DNA from: Basidiobolus meristosporus CBS 931.73 | Taxonomy: Eukaryota > Basidiobolomycota > Basidiobolomycetes > Basidiobolales > Basidiobolaceae | NCBI GenBank assembly: GCA_002104905.1 | Contig: MCFE01000226.1 | Span: 58,521-122,520, forward strand | DNA: 64,000 nt | Reading direction: 5' to 3' | Shown: piece by piece, positions 10,534-20,943 of the stretch | How positions within the stretch are numbered: position 1 is the first letter of the stretch | Layout: each line of letters begins with the position of its first letter | The notes under the pieces: generated by a model | What the model was told of the DNA's origin: nothing | What the model saw: the letters and a program-made list of their open reading frames with translations, nothing else | Databases searched by the model: none | Translations under genes and position numbers: made by a program

Positions 10534-11880
10534 ATGCCACCAAAAGATAAAGTAAAGTTGTCTGAAGCTCAACTAAGCCCCACTGTTGATAGTAGCAGAA
10601 GCACAGTTGGACAACAGCCTATACTGGCAGTTGGTGCAACAAGCAGGGCTACATCCAAAAAAGACTGTGTTGACAGTGTGCCTATTGAAGGTAATAATGT
10701 GGACTCCTCAGGCTCTCAGTCAAGTGGGCAAATGAGAATCTCTGTGGAGCTGCAAGCTGAAAATATTGCTCCAGCAGATGAGAGTGTAGCAAATGCGGTA
10801 CCCTTGGTTGAAGACATGTATGTGAACATGAAAACATCACCATCACCTGTATTAGCAAGTATATTGTCAGCTTGTATCACAGCAGTAATCAGGGTACTAG
10901 GTACAGTGGCTGACAGGATAGATGCAATAGACTTGTTCCGTTGGATAGTGCCACATTGAGCCATGAGTGCCAAATGATGCCATAGTGTGCCAGAGAGGTC
11001 AAGTGAGCCTACACTTGGCCACAGAGTGTGAAACATAGCTCTGCATCTTCATGTAAAGCAGCCCCTGTGTTTCACCCATTGCGCAGGAGAAAATCCATTT
11101 TTTGACCTTTTTTTGTGGATCAATGTAGCTCAGGATGTGTAAGAGCACAGGAGAGCTGAGGATATGCATCTGGTACTCAATACCCATGGCACTCTGAATC
11201 TAGCTCCAGTAGCTTGTATCATGTCACAAAAATGAATGGCACTATCTTGGTCCACTGGTACTATCTGGCACTATATTTAAATATTAGCCCTAAAGTAAGA
11301 TCTATACAAAGCACTTATAGTGCCAGATAGTACCAGTGGACCAAGATAGTGCCATTCATTTTTGTGACATGATACAAGCTACAGGAGCTAGATTCAGAGT
11401 GCCATGGGTATTGAGTACCAGATGCATATCTTCAGTCTGCTTGTGCTCTAACATATCCTGCACAACATTGATCCAAAAAAAAAGGTCAAATGGATTCTCA
11501 ACACAATGGTGAAACACAGGCTGCTTGCATGAAGATGCGAGCTATGTTCACACCCTGTGGCCAGGTAGAGCTCAATTGGCCTCTCTGCACACTATGGCAT
11601 CATTGCCACTCATGCTCAATGTGGCACTATCCAACAGAACAAGTCTAGTGACCCAGTGAGATCAGGAAAAATACCAGTGACAGGAAGAGTTGATAATACA
11701 TGTAGAGCAATCAATACTCAAAGTAAAGAACAAGGTATCTTTGCTGCAAAGAAGGAACTCTAGTAGCTCAATGTCCCAGCCAATAATTATGCCATTTCTA
11801 AGTGTACTAGCATGTGAAGTCCATACAGTCTTTGAAGCACATGAACAGTGCCTAAATATCAAGTGTTACAAGTCTTGATA
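10534..11880 (+). pseudogene. Protein D of the Tnp2-type element, copy D2 (split by hairpin)
   Basis: Open from ATG 10534 for 132 codons, then interrupted by a hairpin element at 10928-11647 and continued at 11648-11880 ('GKIPVTGRVDNTCRAINTQS'-like region corresponds to D6 'QDEWIICVEQSVSQVENTVS'). The N-terminal 100 residues are Ser/Gln/Asp-rich with a repeated 'SSGSQSSGQ'; the part around the insertion has a heptad-like pattern in D6 that could form a coiled coil. Just behind the insertion a TGA replaces a sense codon of D6, so it was dead or dying even without the insertion. No known family recognised. Confidence 0.6.
10928..11647. mobile_element. Hairpin (foldback/MITE-like) element M1
   Basis: A 720-bp near-palindrome: TAGACTTGTTCCG at the left end and ACAAGTCTA at the right, with two arms of about 330-340 bp and a short loop around 11270-11330 (TATTTAAATATTAGCCC). 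It has no ORF. It interrupts protein D2, and the uninterrupted D sequence at 45784 shows the site: GATGCAA-TA-GTGACC, i.e. TA on both sides. Words repeated in the arms include ATAGTGCC/GGCACTAT at both the ends and the centre. Confidence 0.9.
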
Positions 11881-14059
11881 TCAGAGTTGTGGAGGAATAG
11901 GGAGTTCAGCTAGTATTTTGTTGACTAAAACTTGAACTGATTTTTATTCAGGTTCCAACTGCTCCTTATATGCATTTTGCCAGATTAATTGCTGACTAAT
12001 CCCATTTCCTAGTGTAGATTGTGGCTAATGAATCTTTTGATTCCATCATCATCACCAAATTAGATCCTACATAATATTTCTATTTCTGTCTGATAAGGAT
12101 CTGTTAATTCATTTGCTGACAAATGCTACAGGGTTAATAGATTACACTGATATACTGTAGAGCTATGTTTTGCACTCTGTTGCCAAGTATAGGTTGACCT
12201 GGCATCTCTGGTGCACAATGATATTTTTGGGCACTCATGCCTCATTGTGGCACCATTCAATGGGAAAAGACTGATAATCAGCAAACTTTCAAACACTAAT
12301 TTATAGGTAGATAAACTGAACTGTATCTGTTGCCTATGTACTACTTCATGTTACACCAATAATTAAGTGGGCTCCTCATTATTTTGAGACTTGAACTGCA
12401 AAAATTTAATGATTGGCTTAGAAACTTAATGCTAAGCATATGTATTTTCAAATGAAATAAACTGGTTGTTAACCATCTTGCCTTTTGAAATAACTAATAT
12501 TTCAATATATGTCAAGGCTCACATACAATCTGTATTAACTAGTATATGAGTATACTATTAGAATTTTATTTCAGATAAGATTAATTTCATCCTTAATGCT
12601 GATCTCCTACCCATTTATCTATGAATTAGTGTCATTCATTTGATTGGAGTATATTTCCCAGATATGTCATATATCTCAGAATAATACCTGTTGCTTGGTA
12701 GCTGTGCCTCTAGGCTTTCTGCTGGTATGCATTCAAGCATTATCAGCTTATAATTGGCAAATTCAACATGCAGACTTTTACCTGGTAGATTTAGATCATG
12801 CAGAGCTTTAGTATATTTGTAATTTCAATCAGAGTATTCTCATTATTACTACAATGTTTAAGTTGTTACCTATACTTTCATGCTAATTTCCTACACAGAG
12901 CTTCTCCTGTGAAATGCATTCTTTCCTGTCCAAACTTCTAGTTGGGAATAACTTGCAATGTTTTCACTAAATTGTTTAGTACTTGGGTTAGAGCTTTCTC
13001 AAGGTTTTCTACAAGACCCCTAACAAATGCTATGAACTTGTTTGCTCTACTTTCACCAAAGTATACTAAATTACTCTAGATCAATATATCTTCAAGTAAA
13101 TAGCATGTAAGCCCACTAGTTCCTTTCATTGCTTCAAACACTTCTTAGAATGTTGCTACATTTATGTCCATTATTGGAGCAGTGTAGTAACTTCCCTTAT
13201 AAATTGTTAAATGATATGGTGGGACCAATGCTGGTCAGTATTATGGTTGCTTCATTCTGCACCAGTTAGCACAGTGTTTTCTCTTCTAGCCCAATGCTTT
13301 CAGTGATATTTAGGCTATGTTTTCTTCCTTGCTGATTGCCCACTGAAGCTATGCCATCTGATGTGCACTGCCTTCTACAATTGACCTACCCAGATCATAT
13401 GTATTCTTTTGAACTAGGCCAAACTTTCTTGAACCAATATTTCTGTTACCATAGCTGTAACATATATTTGCAACTTGACAGGTTTGATTTGAAAACATGG
13501 AATACCACCACCAAAGTGATAGCTATTCAACAAGGCTTTGTTCTGAGCAGGACATAAATGGCTTACAATATGTGTACTATTGAGCTTATTCAGTACAGTC
13601 CAATTTGTTACTTTCTATAAATTAATAATAACACCTCTATTATACTATTGTTACCTTTGATTAAGTATTCCAGCCAAAAGCTTTGCTGACAGCATTAACA
13701 GGCAAGCTCACAATCTGCTACTCCTATTACTGCCTTCAGGTTAGGGCTTGGTACCACTGCTCTATTTACAAGCTCAGGTAAATTGACTTCCATTGTTCAC
13801 CAATATATTTCTGTGGCATCTGATTTCTACTTTAGTGTGAACAGCTCTGCTGCTGTTGCAAGCAACAATACTCCATTATCCTTGAGTATCACCTATGCAC
13901 ATCATGTCTTGTCATCAACAGACATTCAGTCTGACTGGAATCTTGTAAGATAGGCCTAAAGTAAGTGGCAGGTCATCATTGAATCTTATATTCATGTTGG
14001 TGCAATGTCTCAAATTAACATGAGTTTGGACAAAAAATGATATAAAAGCATTGCATTGT
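11881..14059. other. Unassigned AT-rich block, coding-like on the minus strand in places
   Basis: No long ORF. On the minus strand, 13210 down to 12880 reads, with a few stops, as a plausible soluble helical protein ('FIAFVRGLVENLEKALTQ'), and 13330-13220 as 'HSLNITESIGLEEKTL'. I cannot assign a family. It contains no copy of the repeat families in this window except the hairpin fragment at 12155-12268. Confidence 0.35.
12155..12268 (+). repeat. Right-end fragment of a hairpin element
   Basis: Resembles the right arm terminus (CACTCTGTTGCCAAGTATAGG, GGCACTCATGCCTCATTGTGGCACCATTCAA in pieces) but decayed and ending TGGGAAAAGACTGA instead of ACAAGTCTA. Confidence 0.6.
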
Positions 14060-16382
14060 AGAGTGTCAAGATATTTGCCCTATGGACAAAGCTACTCTGA
14101 TTCTACGCTGTAAGAGAAGTGAAACAAGACCCTGTGGTTATTGTAGAAAGTCTCTCAGCCATGAAGTATGCCAACAGCATAGGAAGTATTACAAGGATCA
14201 TAGCCAGTGTTTTGCCACACTAGTCATATTTGACTATTCACCAGTCTCTACTGTACCAACAATATCTTGCTGGTCATCCAATACTGATATAACAGCACCT
14301 AGCTGTACTTGTCATCTTGCACAAACTGAGTCAGGTGAGTTTCTGATGCCTTTAGGCTTACACTAGCCTTCTGAATATGGCATGCAGAGTGATAGCTCTG
14401 AGAATGCAGTCTCACTGATGTATTGTGGGCCTATCTTTGCTAACAACAGTACCTTGCATGAGCCTGGCAAAATTCCATTATGCAATAACACAACTCTAGT
14501 GAAAAGAGTAATTCATCTATTGGTGAATGATGTGATGTTGTGGCTAGAGAAGTGGTGCATTTCCACTAATATCAGTAATGGTGGCTTTGAGGATTTGCTA
14601 CTACTTCTTGCCAAAATCATCCTAGAATGTAACTCATCTGGTATGTAGTGTGAATGAACAACCATCATGCAACTGGCATTATATGACTCAGATACAGTCC
14701 TGATACCCGCATGTGTCAACAGTTGCATGGCAATCACTTCAGAAAATGCCACCACTGCAAGGTGTCCAGCTTATCAGGAATCCACCACCATTGGGGGAAA
14801 ACATTGCTCACACTCCAGATATATTCCAGTAATAACCTGTCTACTGAAGCTCTTGCAGTTTAACAAATACTGTGAGGCTATAAAGTACTACACTCAGTAT
14901 CAATCAAGTACAAACAAATCCAGTATATATGATGGCAAACCCCACAAACAGCTAAGAAGTAAGGGCTACTGTGAAGGTATTTATGATTTGCCTTTGCCTT
15001 AGCACTTGATGGACACTCATTAGACAAGTACTCTATCAGCAAATCCTGCTGGCCACAGATTTTTATCAACCTGAATCTGCCACAGACCTTACTGTATCAT
15101 ATCAGTAATGGGGGCTTTAAAGACTTCCTGCCACCTCTTGCCAAAATTATACCAGGATGCAACATACCATGTACATGGTATATATGGACAGCTGTTATGT
15201 AGCTGGCAAAATATGACCCAGAGACTGTCCTGATTCCAGCATGAGTAAGCAGTTGCATGTCATTCACATCAAAAAATGCCACCATTGCAAGGAGTCCAGC
15301 TTGTCAGTAATCCACCACTATTGGGGGAAAACATTGTTCACACTTCAGATATATTCTGGTGATACCCCATCTAAACAAGCTCATGCAGTCCAATAATTAT
15401 TGGGAAGCCATAAATAACCACACTCAGTATCAATCAAGCGCAAACATATGCAATTTATTTGATGACAAATATTTGGACAAGCTAAAAAGCAAGGTCTACT
15501 TTGAAGGTATGTACCACTAAGCCTTTTCCTTAACACTTGACAGATTTTCATTAAAGAAGTACTCTACCAGCAAATACTGCTGGCCATTAATACACTTCAC
15601 CCTGAATCTGCTGCCAACCTTACAATATTAGAGCAGAAATCTAATAGTAGTCTTGCTGGTTTCTGGGCCTATATTACCATCCAACCTGCATAGTTACTTG
15701 TATCCATTGCTAACTGAATTTTATATGCTTTGCAGTGGGATAACAGTCAATGGCCATCATGTCAATTGCAAACTATTATCTGCATTGCAGAAGCCCCAGC
15801 CATCAGCAAGATAGCCATCAGCATGCAATTACCGCAAAGTTAGCACACTATAAGCCATTGGGTGAAATATGATATTAATTGGAGACTAAGCATACTTCAG
15901 ATAGAGGGTATCTGCTATAGCAAATGCTTTCCACTGGGAGCAATCCATAAGCTCTTCAAAAACATCCTTTTACTGATGATTAAGTTGTACAGGGGGCATT
16001 TCAAGCTAAATGAGCTCATTGATATACCAGGAAATTTGAAAGAATTGTAAAATATTACAGAGTACTCACTACCCTCAGTACTTCTCACAGGCTTCAATCA
16101 ACATTCATACTCATATGCACCAATAAAAGTGTAAGGACTGGATGAGCTGAATATGTATTTATTTGAGTTGCCTTGTGAAGCAATTCCTACCAAGAGTACA
16201 TTGGAAGCATTGGGAGTCATATGTGGACATTGTAGGAATATTTATCCAGAAGCAGATCACCAATGCCAACTTTATGCATCTACGGCTGCTGTTCAAGGAG
16301 CTTGTTACCGGATTTGGGCAGCTATACTAGAAACAAAAAGCTGAATGCTTGGCTCTCTGCCATTACTGTACCTATTCTTGAT
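14060..16382 (+). pseudogene. Tnp2-type transposase, decayed copy B3 with an internal repeat
   Basis: Plus strand. N-terminal Cys-rich segment at 14100-14210 (CKRSETRPCGYCRKS, then HEVCQQHRKYYKDHSQC), acidic linker to 14500, then 'ISNGGFEDLLLLLAK' (14570) and the Cys-pair domain with 'SRYIPVITCLLKLLQF' (14810-14860). At about 15100 the sequence falls back to 'ISNGGFKDFLPPLAK' and repeats the Cys-pair domain in a more diverged version before going on to the core ('ITVNGHH', 15740) and 'KYDINWRL' (15862-16050) and the C-terminal 'EALGVICGHCRNIYPEADHQ' (16200). Stops in all parts. It breaks off at 16382 where a Harbinger derivative starts. Confidence 0.7.
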
Positions 16383-18053
16383 CAAATAGCTGTACTGGTG
16401 TAACAGATGATGTATACATATGCAGGGTGTTTATTTATAGAGATTCTGTCTCAAATGTATGACAACCTTGATATTGCTTATAACAAAAACTTAGTGATCA
16501 CTGATTTGCAATGGCTTGATTTAGATTGCATAAAAAAATATGTTGCTTGGATCATGTCAAATAATAGCAATCCAACTCAATTGCATCATCTTATCCTAGG
16601 TTTTTTTTGCAGGGATTACTACTGAAGCTTTTGGTAATGATTCACTTTGCACACCTAAACTACTTCCTTGCTGACTCTCCTCTTGGCTATTTGTGTAGTT
16701 GTAGTCAGTATTTTGCCTCCTAGTTGGTGAGTGCAATGCTGCAGCTTGGCTGTGTGGAAATGCTCCAGATGATGCTACTGAGCTGGCCTTCAATACTATG
16801 TGCTGATGCGTTCTTTTACTTACCAAAGGCTCTAGTGGTGGAGGCCCTCCATATGGGTCATCATCTGTCAGTTCACCAGAAGAAACTTGCTGATGGTTAG
16901 GTGTAATGGCAAGTGCAGGTGTAACTTGATGTGCTGGCATGGCCCTTGACTGAGTTTGATATGATGCTGCTTGATGACGCAACTTGGTCTGCTCCAGTGG
17001 ACTTGTTTCTGAATGAGCAGTTTGGCATGTTCTTGTGGGTTTGCTCTGAAGTGTTCACATTGACCCAACATGCAATGACTCAATGCAGGGTGCTCTTGAG
17101 AAGGGTGTTGACATAGATTGGACTGATGTGCGTCAGTGTGCTGAAGTTGCAAGGGATGGTAAGGAATCTAGCAAGGAGTGCTGGCACAATCTAGATGCTT
17201 TTGCGTGTGGTCAGTATTTTTCCTCTTGAAGCTCACCTTCTGATTCTGCAAGGTAATCACCTGCTATCTGTGTGATACTTCTGAACTGTTGCCTGGATGA
17301 GTCCTGAGTATATTTCTCTCAGAAGCCACTTAGCACTACTATTTTATCATGTAATACATTAGTCACTTGTGGCAAAAACTAATTTAAGACCTCTTTGGTT
17401 CCCAAAGCTGAGGCAAAGACGGATATGTCCTGCCTGTACCTTGCAAATTGTGCGCAAAATTGTTCCTGCACAGCTTCCTCATCAAATCCTCTCACTCTCA
17501 GCTCATTCTTAATTTCAATACATGTCTTGTTATATATCTTCCTACATACATCTGCAGGCACCTTGATGTAGAACTCATGTCACAGCTTTCTACTCAGGTT
17601 CTTCCATCACTGTTGACTCTCTGAGGTATCTAGTTATGCTAGATTAATGAGTAGTGCCCAAACATCTGTATGAAGGCTCATCATAGACATTTGTGCCATA
17701 CTAAACTCATTTGGCAAGAACTCAAACAGATTCAACATCTACTTCTCTGGTCTGGACCCTGCTTGTGAGCTGGGGGATGGGTTTTGTCTGAGTTGTACAG
17801 AGGATGAGTTGAAGCTTGGTACAAGGACCATAGTGACAGATTCAGATACCTATACAACCTGGTCTTATATGAAATATTCATGCTAACTAATGAAATGTTA
17901 AGTTTTCCATATATTGTGCATGATGCATCTCAGATTGCATTGGTGTGGATTGGATCCCATCAATTGCAAATTTATAGTGCCATAGCGTCCCAGATCAATA
18001 TGGAACTATAAACAGGCTGGCACAATGTGGCACTATCTAACAGAACAAGTCTG
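16383..18053. mobile_element. Deletion derivative of the Harbinger-like element
   Basis: 16393-17972 matches 50540-51795 of the Harbinger-like element, and the last 70 bases (17981-18053, GTGGCACTATCTAACAGAAC near the end) match its right end at 52975-53052. The transposase gene in between is missing, and the left end is cut off inside Tnp2 copy B3. It keeps a longer version of the minus-strand gene E than the other copy. Confidence 0.65.
16596..17960 (-). pseudogene. Gene E: unknown second protein of the Harbinger-like element, copy E1
   Basis: Minus strand, several open pieces in one order: 'VSESVTMVLVPSFNSSS' (17860), 'MPADVCRKIYNKTCIEIKN' with 'DEEAVQEQFCAQFARYRQDI' (17561-17379), and a Gln/Ser/Pro-rich C-terminal part (16982-16596) with a basic 'SKRTHQH' patch. 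Stops separate them. No domain recognised. In copy E2 it stands divergently next to a DDE transposase; PIF/Harbinger elements regularly carry a second, Myb/SANT-like protein that helps transposase reach DNA, so E is a candidate for that role. I do not see an actual SANT Trp pattern. Confidence 0.5.
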
Positions 18054-19331
18054 TTGAATGATGTAGAAGTTGGCTTGCAACCAAGAGAAACTTGGCAAAC
18101 TCTGGTAGAGCTTTCCGCATAAATATTAGTTACTTCTTGCACCCAACCCAACTTTGAATTACTTAACTGAATACCCACACATTGGGACTGCTTGTCTTCT
18201 TAATTCCATTGGCATAAGTGACTCCATGTGCACATCTGTCCTCTGTATTTTCCAAGTCTTCCTGGCTGTCCTCCATGTACCAAATCATCACATCCAGCAT
18301 GGAATTGAAGGTTATTTCATGATGAGAGTGGGATATGGTAGTGCCTGTGACTTGACTTGTCTTCCCATCTCCCCATGCATCTGCTCCATAGCAAATTCCC
18401 AAAAGGTGAAGTAAGGTTCACTATTCTCCGCAAGCCAAGCAAGATGGAGTAGAGAATGGATATAGTAGCAGCAGAGATCTACTTATTCAGCACTATGTTT
18501 GTGGTATAGCTGCGCAAATCCTGTAACAACCGCTTGCACATCAGCTGTAGATGTGTCAAGTTGGCATTGGTGATTGGCTTTGGGATAGATATTCCTACAA
18601 TGTCCACATATGACTCTCAATCCTTCCAATGTACTCTTGGTAGGAATGGTTTCAGAACACAATTTGATGAAGTACATATCCAGTTCATCCAGACTTTGCA
18701 TTTATATTGTTGCATATGAGTATGAATATTGGTTGGAGCCTGTGAGAAGTATCTAGGGTAACAGATACTCTTTAATATCTTGCCAATTCTTTCAATTTCT
18801 TCAGGATCTCAAAGGGCTCATTAAGCTTGAAATGCCCCATTTACAACTTGGTCATCAATACTTGAATATTGTTGAAACACAAATGTATTGCTACCAGTGG
18901 CAAACTTTTACTCCAACAGTTACTCTCTATCTCAAGTATCTCTAGTTTCCAATGGATTCTATATTCTAGCCAATGTCTTTTGCTTGCCAACTTTGCTGCA
19001 ATTGTGTGCTGACTACTGTATGTTCTCTCTATGGGAAGTTGATGTTCTTAGTGTTGTTGTTTAGGTAATAATAACATGTGAGAGTTATGGAGTAAATCCT
19101 GTGGGTCTCACACATTTGACAGCAATACCATCCATTGTGCCCAAAAAAGCTGGCTATCTTGTTGATGGCTGGGGCATCTTCAATGCAGATAGTAATTTGT
19201 GCTTTGACATGAGAGCCATTGTGTATAATACCACTAGAAAGTATATAAAACTTATTCAGCAATGGATACAGGTAGCTATCCAGGCTGGATGGTCATTTAG
19301 GCAAAGATGCCAGTAAGACTACCATCAGATA
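18054..19331 (-). pseudogene. Tnp2-type transposase, C-terminal and middle part, copy B4
   Basis: Minus strand from 19331 down: 'ITICIEDAPAINKIASFFGHNG' and 'CCQMCETHRIYSITLTCYYY' (19262-19029; the HN..C.xC family motif), then the stretch 'FPLGAIHLLF'-like, and the C-terminal block 'LDELDMYFIKLCSE' and 'CGHCRNIYPKANHQ' (18701-18483) and 'GDGKTSQVTGTTISHSHHE' (18402-18163). The N-terminal third is missing; many stops and shifts. Confidence 0.7.
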
Positions 19332-19382
19332 TTAGACTTGTTCTGCTGGATAGTGCCATATTGAGCCATGAGTGCCTAATGA
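19332..19382 (+). repeat. Hairpin element end fragment
   Basis: ATTAGACTTGTTCTGCTGG followed by ATAGTGCCATATTGAGCC, the left terminus of the hairpin family, cut by the solo LTR that follows. Confidence 0.75.
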
Positions 19383-20097
19383 TAGTTGAAATATTTGACT
19401 ATTTGGTATCATTCAGCAGCTAAAAATTTGCTTAACAGTTCTGGACTAGTCTTGGTCACTGTGGGACCAACTTACAGCTCTAGCCTTGCTACTTTCTTCA
19501 GATCTATGATCTTATGATTATTCCCCTATTGTCAGGATCAAATTAGCACTATTACTAAACATTATGTACTAACCCTGAAACTGCTACAGAATGCTCCTGA
19601 CTATTGAGAAACCCTCATTACTTAGTGTTCCAGCTGTACTACATCTATAAAGGTATAAGTACTGAGCTTCTGTTGAAATAATTAGAGTCACCTAATTATT
19701 AATATATTATGAACTAGCACTTAGTGAAATGATGTATTTCAGATTATCAACATGAAAATTAGTTCGTAAGATATTTACTAATTATTGGAATTAGAGAAGT
19801 ACAGAATTTTAGGAAAATCTGAAACTTGTCAAATGAGCCAAAACTTGGCACATGTACTCCTGAGACTCCCTAATAATGACCAAATAGTTGCATTTACGTA
19901 GTTCTGCAATAGGTATAAATACTGTGTTGCAACTCAATAAAACATCAAGTGAATATCATGTAAATCTTCTAATTCTCCAATTCACTTCCAATATATCTCT
20001 AATATTCAAGCTTCTTTATTAATAAACAGCAGTTCAACTATTATCACTATTTCTTGATAAGTTCCTTAGTATCCAGATCACTTCTTAAGTTGAAACA
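19383..20097 (+). mobile_element. Solo LTR of Copia-1 (LTR-A), split by LTR-B
   Basis: Starts TAGTTGAAATATTTGAC and ends AAGTTGAAACA; without the LTR-B inside (19671-20009 plus one target repeat) it is about 371 bp, as expected for the 369-bp LTR. Flanks AATGA / AATAA look like a worn 5-bp duplication. It is older than the LTRs of the full-length copy at 20539. Confidence 0.8.
19671..20009 (+). mobile_element. Solo LTR of an unknown LTR element (LTR-B)
   Basis: 339 bp starting TGTTGAAATAATTAGAG; inserted in LTR-A with GCTTC repeated exactly on both sides (19666-19670 and 20010-20014). Contains GGTATAAATACTGTG and AATAAAACATC, promoter- and polyadenylation-like. No internal region of this family is in the window. 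Confidence 0.85.
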
Positions 20098-20271
20098 AAT
20101 AACATATACATTGTGCAAACATATGCATGGTTGTTGGTATCACTGCCATGAATACTTCCTGAATATCTGCAAAGAGTTTCTTGGTATTTAGCCAATATAT
20201 TCTTCTCACTGCTGGATTCTAGTCCCCCTGATAGGTGCTCTCTGGCTCTTGTTTATGTGAATTACAATAAG
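20098..20271 (-). pseudogene. Tnp2-type transposase, C-terminal scrap
   Basis: Matches the segment at 4430-4600, 8860-9000 and 54790-54950 (CTGCAAAGAGTTTCTTGG, TAGTCCCCCTGATAGGTG). Heavily decayed, no reading frame left. Confidence 0.55.
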
Positions 20272-20538
20272 AATGCCATAGTGTGCCATGGAGACCAAGT
20301 AAGCCTATACTTGGCCACAAAGACTAATATTTAAATATAGGTGCCTGATGGTACCAGTGGACCAAGATAGTGCCGTGCATTTATGTGACATGAAACAACC
20401 TACAGGAGCTAGATTCAGTGTTCCATGGATGTCAAGTACTGCTGAATTATTAGAGAAATATAATGGAAGTGAATTGGAGAATTAGAAGATTTACATGATA
20501 TTCACTTGTTATTTTATTGAGTTACAACACAGTATTTC

Positions 20539-20907
20539 TGTTGAAATATTGGACTATTTGGTATCATTCAGCAGCTAAAAATTTACTTAACAATTCTAGG
20601 CTAGTCTTAGTCACTGTAGGACTCATTTACTGCCTTAACTTTGCCACTTTCTCCAGATATATGAACTTATGATTATTCCCCTATAGTCAGGATCAAATTA
20701 GCACTATTACCAAACATTATGTACTAACCCTGAAACTGTTACAGAATGCTCCTGAATATTGAGAAACCCTCCCTACTTAGTGTTGCAGCTGTATTACTTC
20801 TACAATGGTATAAATACTGAGCTTCTTTATGAATAAACAACATTTCAACTATTATCACTATTTCTTGATAAGTTCCTTATATCCAAATCACTTCTTAAAT
20901 TGCAACA
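20539..20907 (+). repeat. 5' LTR of Copia-1 e1
   Basis: TGTTGAAATATTGG ... AAATTGCAACA, with TG..CA ends. TATAAATA at 20809-20816 is the likely TATA box and AATAAA at 20832-20837 the likely polyadenylation signal, so transcription start and R should lie between or just after these. Confidence 0.9.
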
Positions 20908-20919
20908 GGTTATGAGCCC
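20908..20919 (+). promoter_or_regulatory. Primer-binding site, half-tRNA-Met type
   Basis: GGTTATGAGCCC directly follows the LTR. Its complement GGGCTCATAACC is the anticodon stem-loop of a tRNA-Met (CAU in the middle), not a tRNA 3' end. Drosophila copia uses the same kind of site, primed by a tRNA-iMet cut in the anticodon loop. The same site is in e2 and, as GGCTATGAGCCCC, in Copia-2. Confidence 0.75.
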
Positions 20920-20941
20920 TGATTGCCTTAATCTATTCTAA
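20912..20941 (+). other. Conserved upstream ORF between PBS and gag
   Basis: ATG inside the PBS opens a frame of nine codons (MSPDCLNLF) that ends TAA two bases before the gag ATG (TAAAGATG). The same uORF, with its length kept, is present in e2 (31144-31115) and e3. It may be translated and let ribosomes reinitiate on gag, or it may simply follow from the PBS sequence. Confidence 0.5.
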
Positions 20942-20943
20942 AG

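Noticed and set aside
10928-11647. CRISPR-like or tandem repeat array
   Set aside because: The repetition is one inverted pair with a loop, not regularly spaced direct repeats.
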